Origin: Fusobacterium sp. FSA-380-WT-3A
Lineage (GTDB): Bacteria; Fusobacteriota; Fusobacteriia; Fusobacteriales; Fusobacteriaceae
DNA: 64,000 nt
Reading direction: 5' to 3'
Assembly (NCBI RefSeq): GCF_012843705.1
Contig: NZ_JABAFQ010000005.1
Span: 44,510 to 108,509, forward strand
Positions within the stretch are counted from its first letter, which is position 1, and every line of letters begins with the position of its first letter. Position numbers and translations under genes: made by a program. The notes under the pieces are model-generated. The model was not told the origin of the DNA, searched no databases, and saw nothing but the letters and a program-made list of their open reading frames with translations. This document shows positions 43,771 to 55,000 of this stretch, piece after piece.

Positions 43771-45682
43771 AAAAAAACAAGAAGAATTGATACAAAAATT
43801 TGATAAAGAAACAAAAACAAGAAAATTTGATAGTGCTATTTTGACAAAATCTCTTTATTGGATAGCAATAGTAATAGCTCTATATCATTTTTTAACATCA
43901 GCTCTTGGATATCCAGCTACTCATATGCATAGATCTCTACATGTAGCTATGATGCTTTCAATGGCTTTTGTTTTTTATCCCATGAGAAAAAAATCTCCTA
44001 AACGTAAAATTCCTTGGTATGACTATATTTTGATTATTTTATCTTTAGCTATAGCAGCATACATTTGGATAGATTGGGAAAACTTTATAAATAGAATGGG
44101 AACTCCAAATACTACTGATGTTATTTTAGGTACATTACTTATTCTATTAGTAATGGAAGCCTCTAGAAGAATATCTGGTTGGCCATTAGTAATATTAAGT
44201 TTTTTATTTATAGTTTATGCATTAGTTGGAAGAAGTATGCCATCTATTTTTATGCATAGAGGATATACTTGGGCAAATGTTGTAAACCATTGTTTCATCA
44301 ATACAGAGGGAATTTATGGAACTTCTGTAAGTGTTGCTTCAAGTTATATCTTCCTATTTATATTATTTGGCTCTGTTATGAATAAATCTGGAATGGGGCA
44401 ATTCTTTAATGATATTGCTTTAGCTATTGCTGGAAATTCAAAGGGTGGACCTGCAAAAGTTGCTGTTATTGCCAGTGGACTTTTAGGTTCTATAAATGGT
44501 TCTGCTGTTGCCAATGTTGTTACTACTGGTGCTTTTACAATTCCTCTTATGAAAAAAACAGGTTACTCTGATGAATTTTCTGGAGCAGCTGTTGCTACTG
44601 CTTCTGTTGGAGGACAATTACTACCACCAGTAATGGGAGCTGCTGCATTTATAATGGCTGAAACTTTAGGAGTTAAATATAGTGTAATTATAAAAAGTGC
44701 TGTTATTCCAGCAATATTATATTATATAGGAATTTTAGTTCAAGTACAACTTAGAGCTTCTAAAGAAGGATTTGTTGGAATTCCTAAAGAAAATCTTTTA
44801 AAAGCTAAAGATGTATTAAAAGTTAGAGGACATTTATTAATTCCAATTGTATTCTTATTATATATGTTACTTTTAAGTGGAAGAACTGTTATATTCTCTG
44901 CTTTCTGGACAATAGTTTTAACAATAATAGTAAGTTATTTTAGAAAAGAAACTAGAATGAGTATAAAAGATATATTGGATGCTTTTGCTGAAGCTACACG
45001 TTCTACTGTATCTGTTGCTATTGCCTGTGCTATAGTTGGTATCATAATAGGTGTAGTTAGTTTAACTGGATTTGGTTTAAACATGGCTGATGCTATTATT
45101 GAATTAGGTCATGCTAGTTTGTTCTCAACATTAATTTTAACAATGGTAACTTGTATGATATTAGGTATGGGATTACCTAGTATTCCTGCATATTTAATCA
45201 CAGCAACTATGGCAGCTCCTGCTTTAGTTCAACTTGGAATTAAAGATATGGCAGCTCACCTATTTGTTTTCTATTTTGCAATGTTTGCCAATATAACTCC
45301 ACCTGTTGCTTTAGCTTCATTTGCAGCTGCAGGAATTTCTGGTGGTAATCCTATGAAAACTGGATTAGCTTCTGTTAAACTTTCTTTAGCAGGATTTATT
45401 ATTCCATATATGTTTATTTACAATTCTGGATTACTATTGTTAGATGTTTCAGTTGTTGGGGCAATAATTGTAGCTATTACTTCTACTTTAGGAGTATTCT
45501 TAATAGGAATAGCTGTTGAAGGATATCTATTTACTAATCTAAATATTGTATTTAGAGCTTTAGCACTAGTTGGTTCTATTATGTTAATTAATGCTAACAG
45601 AGTTCAAGATATGATTGGACTTGGTATCTTATTATTCCTTATAGGAATTCAATATATAAGAAATAAAAAATTACAAAATTAA
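43748..45682 (+). CDS. TRAP transporter fused permease
   Basis: A 644-residue inner-membrane protein from a GTG start with AGGAGG 8 bases upstream. The first third (four hydrophobic segments from residue 35) is the DctQ-like small permease; the rest is the DctM-like large permease. SGLLGSINGSAVANVVTTGAFTIP and GAAVATASVGGQLLPPVMGAAAF are signature blocks of TAXI-associated 4TM/12TM fusions. GLGLPSIPAYLITATMAAPAL is the third. Energy comes from an ion gradient. Last gene of the operon. Confidence 0.93.
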   Translation: MTEKVLDEKKQEELIQKFDKETKTRKFDSAILTKSLYWIAIVIALYHFLTSALGYPATHMHRSLHVAMMLSMAFVFYPMRKKSPKRKIPWYDYILIILSLAIAAYIWIDWENFINRMGTPNTTDVILGTLLILLVMEASRRISGWPLVILSFLFIVYALVGRSMPSIFMHRGYTWANVVNHCFINTEGIYGTSVSVASSYIFLFILFGSVMNKSGMGQFFNDIALAIAGNSKGGPAKVAVIASGLLGSINGSAVANVVTTGAFTIPLMKKTGYSDEFSGAAVATASVGGQLLPPVMGAAAFIMAETLGVKYSVIIKSAVIPAILYYIGILVQVQLRASKEGFVGIPKENLLKAKDVLKVRGHLLIPIVFLLYMLLLSGRTVIFSAFWTIVLTIIVSYFRKETRMSIKDILDAFAEATRSTVSVAIACAIVGIIIGVVSLTGFGLNMADAIIELGHASLFSTLILTMVTCMILGMGLPSIPAYLITATMAAPALVQLGIKDMAAHLFVFYFAMFANITPPVALASFAAAGISGGNPMKTGLASVKLSLAGFIIPYMFIYNSGLLLLDVSVVGAIIVAITSTLGVFLIGIAVEGYLFTNLNIVFRALALVGSIMLINANRVQDMIGLGILLFLIGIQYIRNKKLQN

Positions 45683-45688
45683 AATTTC

Positions 45689-45732
45689 ACTACACTCTAA
45701 TCTTAGAGATAAGATAAAGAGTGTAGTTTTTT
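45689..45732 (+). terminator. Intrinsic terminator of the TAXI-TRAP operon
   Basis: ACTACACTCT (45689-45698) pairs with AGAGTGTAGT (45718-45727), followed by T-run. Confidence 0.85.
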
Positions 45733-45750
45733 ATTTACTCTAAATCTATA

Positions 45751-45793
45751 TAAAAAAGATGTTGTAAATTTATTATTATAAACTACAACATCT
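45751..45793 (-). terminator. Intrinsic terminator of the amidohydrolase gene
   Basis: AGATGTTGTA (45757-45766) pairs with TACAACATCT (45784-45793), with an A-run at 45752-45757 which gives the minus-strand T-run. Confidence 0.82.
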
Positions 45794-45835
45794 CTTTTTA
45801 TTTTATACTTTATGTGATTAAGAATTTATAAAAAA

Positions 45836-47428
45836 TTATTTTCTATTATAAACTATATTTCCTTCTACAACTGTTGTATCAATTTTAATTTTTAAAATAT
45901 CTTCTGAATGAATTTCTATGATATTTTCACTAAGTACAACAAAATCAGCTAATTTTCCTACTTCAATAGTTCCTTTTAAATTTTCTTCAAAAGAGGCAAA
46001 GGCTCCACCTACTGTATAATATTTAATAGCATCTACTATTGGCAATGCTTCATTAGGTAACCATTTTTCTGCTGGTCTAAAGCTTATATCTTGTCTATTT
46101 ACAGCACAATGTAAAGCTTTTATTACATCAGCAGTATCTACAGGAGAATCAGAACCAAAAGCCATTGGAATATTTAATTTTCTCATTGTATTCCATGCAT
46201 AAGTTTCTAAACTTCTTTCATATCCTACTCTATCTTCTACAATATGTAAATCATAATCTAAAAATATAGGTTGAATATATGCTAAAATATTTAATTTTTT
46301 CATTCTTTCCATTAACTCATTTGTAGTAATTTGACAGTGAACTATTCCATGTCTTTTATTATTTAAGTTTGGTAACTTTTCAAAAGCATCAACACACATT
46401 TTTATAGCTCCATCACCTATAGCATGAACAGCAACTTGATATCCTAATGAATCTGCTAAAGTTACAACTTTTTCAAATTCTTCTATAGTATAAGTAGCTA
46501 TTCCATAATTTTTATCATTATCTATATATGGTTTTTGCAAAAATGCTGTTTTTCCTCCTAAAGAACCATCTAATAAAAGTTTTATAGGCCCTATTCTAAA
46601 ATTTTTACTTCCATATCCAAAAGTATATCCAAGCTCATTAAATCTTTTTATTTTTTCAATCTCTGGGAAAAGACATTGTTCAGTAACTTTTATTTTTAAT
46701 TTTCCCTCTTTTTCTAATTCTGTATAGGCTTTTATAATTTTTGCAAAATCTTTATCTGGGAAAGTTTCAAAGTCATCAGTTTGTACAGATGTAATTCCCA
46801 TAGAGAAAAATTCCTCTTGAGTTTCCACTAACATAGTTTTTAATTCTTCTAATGATGGACTTGGAATATGAGAATAAACTAAATATAAACCATTTTCACT
46901 AAAAGTTCCTTTTTCATAATCTACATCTCCACCACTACATTTTGTATCTTTAGTAATTCCACATACTTCTAAAGCTTTTGTATTTACTACTGCCACATGT
47001 CCACAAGTTCTTGTAAAGCAAATTGGATATTCTGTTGATATTTTATCTAAATCTTCTCTTGTTGGCATTCTTTTTTCACCAATAAATAAATCTTGGTTCC
47101 ATCCTCTTCCTAATACCCAACCACCATATACAGTAAACTTCTCTTTTCCAATTTTTACTACATCTTCTACACTTCTACAAGAATATAAAGGAATTTTTTT
47201 CTTATTATATCCATAATTTACAAAATGAACATGGCTATCATTAAAAGCAGGTATAACAGTTTTTCCCTCTAAATCTATTATTTCTCCACCATTTAATTTT
47301 TTTATTAATTCTTCTTCTCTTCCTATTCCTACAATTTTTCCCTCTTCTACTAAAATAGAATCTACTATTTTATTTTCTCTATCCATTGTATAAATTTTAC
47401 CATTCTTAAATAATTTCATTTTCCTCAC
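45836..47428 (-). CDS. YtcJ-like metal-dependent amidohydrolase
   Basis: A 530-residue amidohydrolase of the YtcJ group. FNDSHVHFVNYGYNKKKI contains the metal-binding HxH; LGRGWNQDLF is a YtcJ block. QVAVHAIGDGAIKMCVDAFE and HCQITTNELMERM carry further metal ligands, and AFGSDSPVDTADVIKAL the catalytic Asp. No signal peptide, so cytosolic. The substrate is unknown. It is convergent with the TAXI-TRAP operon, whose imported solute it might process, but that link is only proximity. TTTTTAAGAATGG-type start region with AAGAAGGGTGAGG upstream. Confidence 0.87.
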   Translation of the reverse strand: MRKMKLFKNGKIYTMDRENKIVDSILVEEGKIVGIGREEELIKKLNGGEIIDLEGKTVIPAFNDSHVHFVNYGYNKKKIPLYSCRSVEDVVKIGKEKFTVYGGWVLGRGWNQDLFIGEKRMPTREDLDKISTEYPICFTRTCGHVAVVNTKALEVCGITKDTKCSGGDVDYEKGTFSENGLYLVYSHIPSPSLEELKTMLVETQEEFFSMGITSVQTDDFETFPDKDFAKIIKAYTELEKEGKLKIKVTEQCLFPEIEKIKRFNELGYTFGYGSKNFRIGPIKLLLDGSLGGKTAFLQKPYIDNDKNYGIATYTIEEFEKVVTLADSLGYQVAVHAIGDGAIKMCVDAFEKLPNLNNKRHGIVHCQITTNELMERMKKLNILAYIQPIFLDYDLHIVEDRVGYERSLETYAWNTMRKLNIPMAFGSDSPVDTADVIKALHCAVNRQDISFRPAEKWLPNEALPIVDAIKYYTVGGAFASFEENLKGTIEVGKLADFVVLSENIIEIHSEDILKIKIDTTVVEGNIVYNRK

Positions 47429-47500
47429 CCTTCTTATAATTATTTAATCTAAACTAATTATAACCTATTTAATATTATTTAGTCTATAAATTTTTATAAT

Positions 47501-47534
47501 AAAAAAGGATGTTACAAAATATGTAACACCCTTT
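47501..47534 (-). terminator. Intrinsic terminator of carAB
   Basis: On the minus strand AAAAGGGTGTTACA and TGTAACATCCTTTT pair around a 5-base loop (one G-U pair), followed by T-rich sequence. Confidence 0.83.
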
Positions 47535-47554
47535 TAATTTTACTTATTTTTTAA

Positions 47555-50500
47555 TTAAATTCTAGAAATATCAAATACTTCTAGTTTATCCTCTTCAAGA
47601 TGTTTTTTCTCCATTTTTATAACAGCTTTTAATGTATCAATAGAAGTTAATACTTCTACACCATATTCTGTAGCTGTTCTTCTCATTTTAAATCCATCTC
47701 TTTGAGCATCATTTGCTTTAGTTGGAGTGTTGATTAATAAATCAACTTTCTTATTCATAAGGATAGTTAAGATATTTGGCTCTTCTTCTCCTATTCTTCT
47801 TACAACTTCTGATTTAATTCCATGCTCTTGTAAATATTTATTAGTTCCAGCAGTTGCAAATAATTGGCAACCAAGTTCAGATAACTCTTTAGCTATAGGT
47901 AAGAACTCATCTTTATCTTTATCTCTTATTGTTAATAAAATCTTTCTTCCTGAAACTTTATTAACTCTTTTTCCACCTAATAATCCTTTATAAATTGCTT
48001 CATCTACTGTATGTCCAACTCCTAAAACTTCTCCTGTTGATCTCATTTCAGGTCCTAATGATACTTCTACTTCTGATAATTTTTCTGTAGAGAATACTGG
48101 TACTTTTACAGCAATTAAATTAGGTTTTTTATAAATTCCTGTTCCATATCCTATACTTTCTAAGCTTTCTCCTAAAATTACTCTTGTAGCTATTTCTATA
48201 ACAGGTAATCCTGAAATTTTAGAAATGTATGGAACTGTTCTTGATGATCTTGGGTTAACTTCTATAACATATAATTCATTTTCATATGCTATAAATTGAA
48301 TGTTCATCATACCTTTAGTTTCTAAAGCTTTTGAAATTTTCTTAGTGATTTCTAATACTTTTTCTTCTGTTCCCTCATATAAGTTTTGTTGAGGATAGAT
48401 TGTAATAGAGTCTCCAGAGTGAACTCCAGCTCTCTCTAAGTGTTCCATAATTCCAGGAATTAATACTTCCTCTCCGTCACAGATTGCGTCTACTTCTAAT
48501 TCAATACCATTTAAATATTTATCTATTAATACTGGATTTTCAGGGTCTCTATCAAAAGATGACTCTAAGTATTTTACTAAGTTATATTCATCATGACAAA
48601 TTTCCATTCCTTGTCCTCCTAATACATAAGAAGGTCTTACAAGTACTGGATATTTAATTTCATTAGCTATTTCAATTCCATGAGCTACATCCCAAACTGC
48701 TCTTCCTTTTGGTCTTTTTATATCTAATTCTTCCATCATAGCTTCAAATTTTTCTCTGTCTTCAGCTTCATCTATTTTTTCAGCAGAAGTTCCTATGATT
48801 TTTATTCCTTTTCTAGCAAGGTCATTAGCTAATTTTATAGCAGTTTGTCCTCCAAATTGAAGTATAACTCCTTCTGGTTTTTCTTTTTCAATTATATTCA
48901 TAACATCTTCTAATATTAATGGTTCAAAATATAATCTATCAGCTGTAGAGAAGTCTGTTGAAACTGTTTCTGGGTTATTGTTTATAATTATACTTTCAAT
49001 TCCTAATTTCTTTAAAGCTTTTACAGCATGAACTGTACAATAGTCAAATTCTATTCCTTGTCCAATTCTTATTGGTCCTGAACCTATAACTATAACTTTT
49101 CTTTTATTTTCTACTTCTACTTCATCAAAATCATCATAAGTTGAATAGTAATAAGATGAATCTGCAGCAAACTCTCCTGCACAAGTATCAACCATTTTGT
49201 AAACTGGTTTAATTCCTAACTCTTTTCTTTTCTTTTCAATGTCGTGTTCTGTAACACCCATTAATTCAGCAATTCCCTTATCTGAGAATCCTTTTTTCTT
49301 TAAGTTTTTCAAGAATTTATAATCTAATTCTCCATATTTCATTTTCTTTAAAATCTCTTCTTGTCTTACAAGCCATTCGATTTTTTCCATGAAGAATTTA
49401 TCTATTCCTGTTAATTTTTGTAATTTTTCTTTTATATATCCTCTTCTTAACATTTCAGCAACTATGAAAATTCTGATGTCATCTGGTTTAACAACAGCTT
49501 CTTTTAATTGTTCCATAGTCATTTTCTTAACAGCTGGATGCTCTAAGTTATATCTTCCAATTTCTAGAGATCTAACACCTTTTAAGAAAGCTGCTTCAAA
49601 GTTATTTCCAATTGCCATAACTTCTCCAGTAGCCATCATTTTTGTTCCTAAAGTTTTCTTAGCATTTTTGAATTTATCAAATGGCCATTTAGGAATTTTT
49701 ACAACTATATAGTCTAATGTAGGCTCAAAACAAGCAAAAGTTTTTTCAGTTACTTCATTTTTTACCTCATCTAATAAATATCCTAATGATAATCTTGTAG
49801 CAACTCTTGCTATTGGATATCCTGTAGCTTTTGATGCTAAAGCTGATGACCTAGATACTCTTGGGTTAATTTCAATTATTGCATATTTGAAAGATTTTGG
49901 ATGAAGAGCAAATTGTACGTTACATCCTCCAACAACTCCAATTTCATTTACTATTTTCATAGCTGAAGTTCTAAGCATTTGATATTCTCTATCTGATAAA
50001 GTTTGAGATGGAGCAACAACTATTGAATCTCCTGTATGTATTCCAACTGGGTCGATATTTTCCATGTTACATACTGTAATTGTATTTCCATTTTTATCTC
50101 TTATTACTTCATATTCTATCTCTTTCCATCCAAGTATAGATTTTTCTATTAATACTTGTCCAACTCTTGAAAGACTTAATCCTTTTAACAAGATTTCCTC
50201 TAATTCTTTTGGATTGTGAGCAAATCCTCCACCTGTTCCTCCTAATGTATAAGCAGGTCTTACAACTACTGGATATCCAATTTCTCTAGCAACTTCATAT
50301 CCCTCTTCTAAAGACTCAACTATTTTACTTTTGATAATAGGCTCTCCTATTTTTTCCATTGCTTCTCTAAATAGTTCTCTATCTTCTCCTCTTTTTATTG
50401 CTTGGATAGGTGTTCCTAAAATTCTTACTCCATATTTTTCAAGAATTCCTTTTTCTTCTAATTCAACAGCTAAGTTTAGAGCTGTTTGTCCTCCCATTCC

Positions 50501-50761
50501 AGCAAGAATTGAGTCTGGTCTTTCTTTTGCAATTACTTTTTCTATAAATTCAGCTGTGATTGGCTCTATATATATTCTGTCTGCAACAGCTTTATCTGTC
50601 ATTATTGTAGCTGGGTTTGAGTTAATAAGTACAACTTCAATCCCTTCTTTCTTTAGTGTTTCACATGCTTGAGTTCCTGAATAGTCAAATTCAGCAGCTT
50701 GCCCTATTATAATTGGTCCTGAACCTATTACTAATGTTTTCTTTATACTTTTATCTAACAT
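47555..50761 (-). CDS. carB: Carbamoyl-phosphate synthase large subunit
   Basis: A 1068-residue protein of the standard length with two synthase halves. The first ATP-grasp has [19 protein letters not shown] near 167-185 and the second [16 protein letters not shown] near 705-720. The C-terminal domain after about 930 ([20 protein letters not shown]) is the methylglyoxal-synthase-like allosteric domain, in which nucleotide effectors bind in known enzymes. It makes carbamoyl phosphate in the cytosol for pyrimidines and arginine. It follows carA by 51 bases. Confidence 0.96.
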   Translation of the reverse strand: MLDKSIKKTLVIGSGPIIIGQAAEFDYSGTQACETLKKEGIEVVLINSNPATIMTDKAVADRIYIEPITAEFIEKVIAKERPDSILAGMGGQTALNLAVELEEKGILEKYGVRILGTPIQAIKRGEDRELFREAMEKIGEPIIKSKIVESLEEGYEVAREIGYPVVVRPAYTLGGTGGGFAHNPKELEEILLKGLSLSRVGQVLIEKSILGWKEIEYEVIRDKNGNTITVCNMENIDPVGIHTGDSIVVAPSQTLSDREYQMLRTSAMKIVNEIGVVGGCNVQFALHPKSFKYAIIEINPRVSRSSALASKATGYPIARVATRLSLGYLLDEVKNEVTEKTFACFEPTLDYIVVKIPKWPFDKFKNAKKTLGTKMMATGEVMAIGNNFEAAFLKGVRSLEIGRYNLEHPAVKKMTMEQLKEAVVKPDDIRIFIVAEMLRRGYIKEKLQKLTGIDKFFMEKIEWLVRQEEILKKMKYGELDYKFLKNLKKKGFSDKGIAELMGVTEHDIEKKRKELGIKPVYKMVDTCAGEFAADSSYYYSTYDDFDEVEVENKRKVIVIGSGPIRIGQGIEFDYCTVHAVKALKKLGIESIIINNNPETVSTDFSTADRLYFEPLILEDVMNIIEKEKPEGVILQFGGQTAIKLANDLARKGIKIIGTSAEKIDEAEDREKFEAMMEELDIKRPKGRAVWDVAHGIEIANEIKYPVLVRPSYVLGGQGMEICHDEYNLVKYLESSFDRDPENPVLIDKYLNGIELEVDAICDGEEVLIPGIMEHLERAGVHSGDSITIYPQQNLYEGTEEKVLEITKKISKALETKGMMNIQFIAYENELYVIEVNPRSSRTVPYISKISGLPVIEIATRVILGESLESIGYGTGIYKKPNLIAVKVPVFSTEKLSEVEVSLGPEMRSTGEVLGVGHTVDEAIYKGLLGGKRVNKVSGRKILLTIRDKDKDEFLPIAKELSELGCQLFATAGTNKYLQEHGIKSEVVRRIGEEEPNILTILMNKKVDLLINTPTKANDAQRDGFKMRRTATEYGVEVLTSIDTLKAVIKMEKKHLEEDKLEVFDISRI

Positions 50762-50812
50762 CTTTTTAGTCCTTTCATCTATTTAAAAATTAAAAAATAA
50801 CACAAACCTTAA

Positions 50813-51871
50813 TTACATTCCTTTTTTCATTAATTCTACAAATTCATCAAATAAATATTCAGAATCTTGTGGTCCAGGCCATGCTTCTGGGTGGTATTGA
50901 ACACACATTATATTATATTTTTCACTTTTCATTCCCTCTACAGAATTATCATTTAAGTTTATATGAGTAACTCTCATATCTGCTGGAACTTTATCAACTA
51001 CATATCCATGATTTTGAGAAGTGATATAAATTCTATTTCTATCTAAATCTTTAACTGGATGATTTCCACCTCTATGTCCATATTTTAATTTTGTTGTAGA
51101 ACCTCCTAATGTCCAAGCAAGTAATTGATGTCCTAAACATATTGCTGTAATTGGTAATTTTCCAACTAATTTTTTAATTTCTTCTATTACATTTCCTAAA
51201 TCAGCAGGGTCTCCAGGTCCATTTGATAAAAATACTCCATCTAAATTATAACTTAATATTTCTTCAGCTTTTGTATCCCATGGGAATACTACTAAATGAC
51301 ACCCTCTTTTTGAAAAATTTCTTAATATATTTCTTTTAACACCAAAATCCATAACTCCTATTCTTAACCCATCTCCAGGAATTTCATAGATTTCTTTTGT
51401 ACTTACTTCTTTTACTGCTTCTTTATTTGAAAAATTATCAAATTTTTCTTGTATCTCTTTTGCTGTTAAATCTTCAGGAGTTATTATAGCTTTCATAGCT
51501 CCTTGTTCTCTTATGATTTTTACTAATTGTCTTGTATCTACCCCTTTAAATGCAACTACATTATTTTGTCTTAAGAATCCATCAAGAGTCATTTCACATC
51601 TAAAGTTATTTGGTAATTTAGCGTCTTCTTTAATGATAAACCCTTTTAATCTTGATACATCAGACTCCATATCCTCTAAATTGATTCCATAGTTTCCTAT
51701 CATTGGATATGTCATTACAACAATTTGACCACAGTATGAAGGATCTGTTAAAAGTTCTTGATATCCTGTCATTCCAGTATTAAAAACGATTTCTCCTACA
51801 GTACCTTTTAACTCTCCAAAAATTTTTCCCTCAAAAACTTGTCCGTTTTCAAGAATCAATTTTCCTTTCAT
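50813..51871 (-). CDS. carA: Carbamoyl-phosphate synthase small subunit
   Basis: A 352-residue glutamine amidotransferase subunit. GEIVFNTGMTGYQELLTDPSY near 26-46 is the CarA N-terminal signature, and the amidotransferase nucleophile is C245 in ITAICLGHQLLAWTLGG, with the His-Glu pair in VQYHPEAWPGPQDSEY. It supplies ammonia to CarB. AAAGGAGG precedes the ATG, and directly upstream stand a terminator and a 40-codon leader ORF, so expression is likely controlled by attenuation. Confidence 0.96.
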   Translation of the reverse strand: MKGKLILENGQVFEGKIFGELKGTVGEIVFNTGMTGYQELLTDPSYCGQIVVMTYPMIGNYGINLEDMESDVSRLKGFIIKEDAKLPNNFRCEMTLDGFLRQNNVVAFKGVDTRQLVKIIREQGAMKAIITPEDLTAKEIQEKFDNFSNKEAVKEVSTKEIYEIPGDGLRIGVMDFGVKRNILRNFSKRGCHLVVFPWDTKAEEILSYNLDGVFLSNGPGDPADLGNVIEEIKKLVGKLPITAICLGHQLLAWTLGGSTTKLKYGHRGGNHPVKDLDRNRIYITSQNHGYVVDKVPADMRVTHINLNDNSVEGMKSEKYNIMCVQYHPEAWPGPQDSEYLFDEFVELMKKGM

Positions 51872-51883
51872 ATATCCTCCTTT

Positions 51884-51915
51884 AAAAAAAAAGATATAAC
51901 ATTTAAGTTATATCT
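51884..51915 (-). terminator. Attenuator in the carAB leader
   Basis: On the minus strand AGATATAAC, a 6-base loop TTAAAT, and GTTATATCT (51892-51915) are followed by T9 (A-run 51884-51892 on plus). It stands about 13 bases before the carA start, after the promoter and the leader ORF, and the TAG of the leader ORF (51914-51916) is within its 5' arm. Confidence 0.8.
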
Positions 51916-52036
51916 ATATATATAAAATATAAAAAATTAATAATAAATTTAAAAAAATAGAAAAATTAAAAAGGAGTCCTTTTTTTATAGAAAATATTGA
52001 TTTTCTGTTATTTAATAAAAAGTTTAGCCTTTTCAT
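51914..52036 (-). CDS. carAB leader peptide
   Basis: A 40-codon ORF, starting ATG at 52036 with AAGGAGG (52042-52048) 5-6 bases upstream, a strong ribosome site. The peptide starts MKRLNFLLNNRKSIFSIKKG and ends in a Phe/Leu/Ile/Tyr-rich tail (ending YILYI) because the mRNA is very U-rich there. A hairpin AAAAAGG-ACT-CCTTTTT lies in the middle (near 51968-51984), and the stop TAG lies inside the attenuator stem. E. coli pyrBI has a 44-codon leader ORF, U-rich pause tract and attenuator with the same order. The inference is that a ribosome close behind RNA polymerase would prevent terminator formation when UTP is low. The peptide itself probably has no function. Confidence 0.72.
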   Translation of the reverse strand: MKRLNFLLNNRKSIFSIKKGLLFNFSIFLNLLLIFYILYI

Positions 52037-52066
52037 TTTTTCCTCCTTAATTATTTTTCGAACAAT

Positions 52067-52095
52067 ATTCTACTATAAGTTCTATTTTTTGTCAA
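52067..52095 (-). promoter_or_regulatory. carAB promoter
   Basis: On the minus strand TTGACA (52090-52095 on plus as TGTCAA) and TAGAAT (52067-52072) with exactly 17 bases between. The -35 overlaps the 3' end of the helicase gene. The predicted start near 52060 gives a leader of about 190 bases. Confidence 0.75.
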
Positions 52096-55000
52096 GGTTT
52101 TTTTCCTGTTCTTCCCTCTCTTTTACAATTTTTTTTAATCTTTCTTTTAAATCAGGATATTTTTCACTAACTATTCTAATATAAATTTTTTTCATCAATT
52201 CTTTTTTTCTTGTTTGAATATTATTATCAGGAGTTAGACCTAATACAAACTGAAATAGTTTTTCTATTATTCTATCATTTATTTTTTCTAAATCAAGTTT
52301 TTTCATAAAAATTTTAAAATATTTAATCTCATATAATTCAGCACATAAGTCAATAGGATTGGTATCTAAGCTGGTATAATCATCTTTTATTATTTTTGAT
52401 TTTAAAATAAATTCAGTTAGCTCTCTATTTTTATTTTTTAAGGAAAATTCCATAGGAGTTTCTACTTTAGAATCAAATATATACTCATATCCCTTATCTA
52501 AAAAATATCTATACAATTCTATAGATTTAGAATAATTTTCTTTAGAAATATAAGTTAAAATATCATATTTCCCTTGTACTTTCCCATTATATTTAGCACC
52601 TAAATATATAAGCATATCTAAAATATCCATATCTTGATATTTTAAACTATTAAAAATTGGAGTAAGTTTATTTTTATCAAAAGAATTTATATCCTTCTTC
52701 CCTAATAAGTTTTCTACTATATTAATTTTTTCAAAATAATTCTCTACTTTATTAAAATTTTCCTCTAAAATTTTCTTTCTCATTTTAGCAATTCCAGCAA
52801 AATTAGAGGCTTTTTTATAAAAATTTATAGCTAATAAATAATTATTTTGTTTACTATATATATCTCCTAATATATTATTCTCTTGTTTTTTACTAAAAAT
52901 TGCTATGGCTCTATCTAACTCTTTTTTACTAAATACCCCCTCTTCTAATTTTTCAGTAAATATTCTTTTTACTTCATTATATTTATATGGAGTATCTAAA
53001 ATTTCTACTATATATATAAGAGTTTTTATATAATCTTCTTTTTTTAACAAAGTATCAATTATTAAATTCTCATAATGTTTTTTCTTTTTATCAAGATTAT
53101 TTTTATTAATCTTTTCTAAAGCTAGTTTATAATCTCCATTTTCTATATCTTCCTCTATATTTTTTTCTAGTATCCAAGTAGGATATCCTGCCATTTCAAA
53201 AGCCTTTTGGGCTTCTTCATAGTTTTCTACATTATATAATCTAATTCCCTCTTGTAACCATTCCTCTTTATTTGAATGATGAATCTCTTTATTTATCTTT
53301 CTGTTTATTTTTTCCTTATCACTATTATCTGATATTGTTATAAAATCTTTTATTTTCTCTAAAAGTTTATTTCCAGAGATTTTCTCCTCCATAATAATAA
53401 GATTTTTTCTTGACCTTGTAATCCCCACATAAAAAAGATTAAAATATTTTCTATATCTCTGGTCTCTTTTTACATCTTTATTAAATATTTTTTCCCAAGC
53501 AAAAAGATTTGTAGTAGCTAAGTTTAGACAAACTACATTATCATATTCTAATCCTTTTACTTCATCTACACTAAAAACCCTCATATGAATATCTGAAAAT
53601 TTATCCAATTTATATTTCTCCTCTTTAGAAGAAACTATTATAGCAAATTTAACATCAGTTTGAACTTTCTTTAACAAATCATAATCTGGAGGAATAACTG
53701 TTATACTTCCCCTATCAACTATAAAGTTTTCTTTATAATCTTTTACTCCTAAATTTCCTATATATTCTTTTCTAAGTTCTGTTAAAAAGTTGGCAAGTTC
53801 AACTATACTTTTAGAATTTCTATAGTTTTTACTAAGAACTACTTCTGTATTTTGAAGATTATTTTTAAAATAATAATTTCTAAGTCTTTCAAAACTAAAA
53901 GAGTTGAAATTTATCATTTGATGTATATCTCCAGCTAACAATATATTTCTTTTATCTTTTAAAAGACTTAACATAAAATATATTTCTACTTCTGTAAAAT
54001 CTTGAATTTCATCAACAATTATAAAATCATATTGAGGTTGATTTTTTATAGCCCTAACAGCTAAATCATTCATATCGTAAAGATTATTTTCATCTTTCCA
54101 CTCTTCATATTTTTCAGCTATTTTATATATAATTTTTTTAGATTCATCATCTAATAATGAATAATTCTTATTTAAATTTAAATAATTTTCCAAAGACATA
54201 AGTTTAGAAGTTAAATCTTTCTCCCAATTATCTGTACTCCCTTTACTCATAAGCCCTTTTAATATCCCCATAATTTCAAAATAGATATTAAAATCTTCTA
54301 TTCCTAATTTTTTTCTATTTGGAAAAGAAAAGGAGATAAACTCCTTAAATTTTTTTAGACGGACTATTTTTCTAGTATCTATCCCCAAAGTCTTTTTATA
54401 ATATTCTCTTGGTGTGTAAAAATCAGTTATCTTAGGTACATCTTTTTTTCTAAATATTTGATATTGCTCCTTAATAGTATCTTTTAAAAGAGCATTTCCT
54501 GTAAAATATCCTATTTTTTTTATTCCATAAAATTCTTGATACTCTTCAAGATTTAAAATTTTTCTAATTGTAATTGTAGATTTTCCACTACCAGCACTTC
54601 CAGCTACAAGTAAAGGAGTCGGTTCTTTTAAAGCTTCATACTGCTCATCATTTAAATAGTAATAATAATATATATTTTTATCACTTCCTACCTTAGAGAA
54701 CTCTCCATCTTCTGTAACTTCATAACTGATAACTTGGCTATAATCTAAATACACTTCTTGAGGTATCTCTTCATTTTCTTCTATAAATTCATTTTTATTT
54801 ATAGAAAATTCTTCTAAATTATTAATCTCAGCATTTTTTCCTTTTTTTACTCCTCTATCATGAGAAGAGTATAATATAAAAGTTATTTTCTCCTCTTCAT
54901 CTTTTCTTTTATCTAAAGAAAAAAATACTCTATCCCCGTTATTTATCCTAAATTCAAATCTATTTTCTACACCTTTTAATTTTTTTATCCAAAAACCTTT

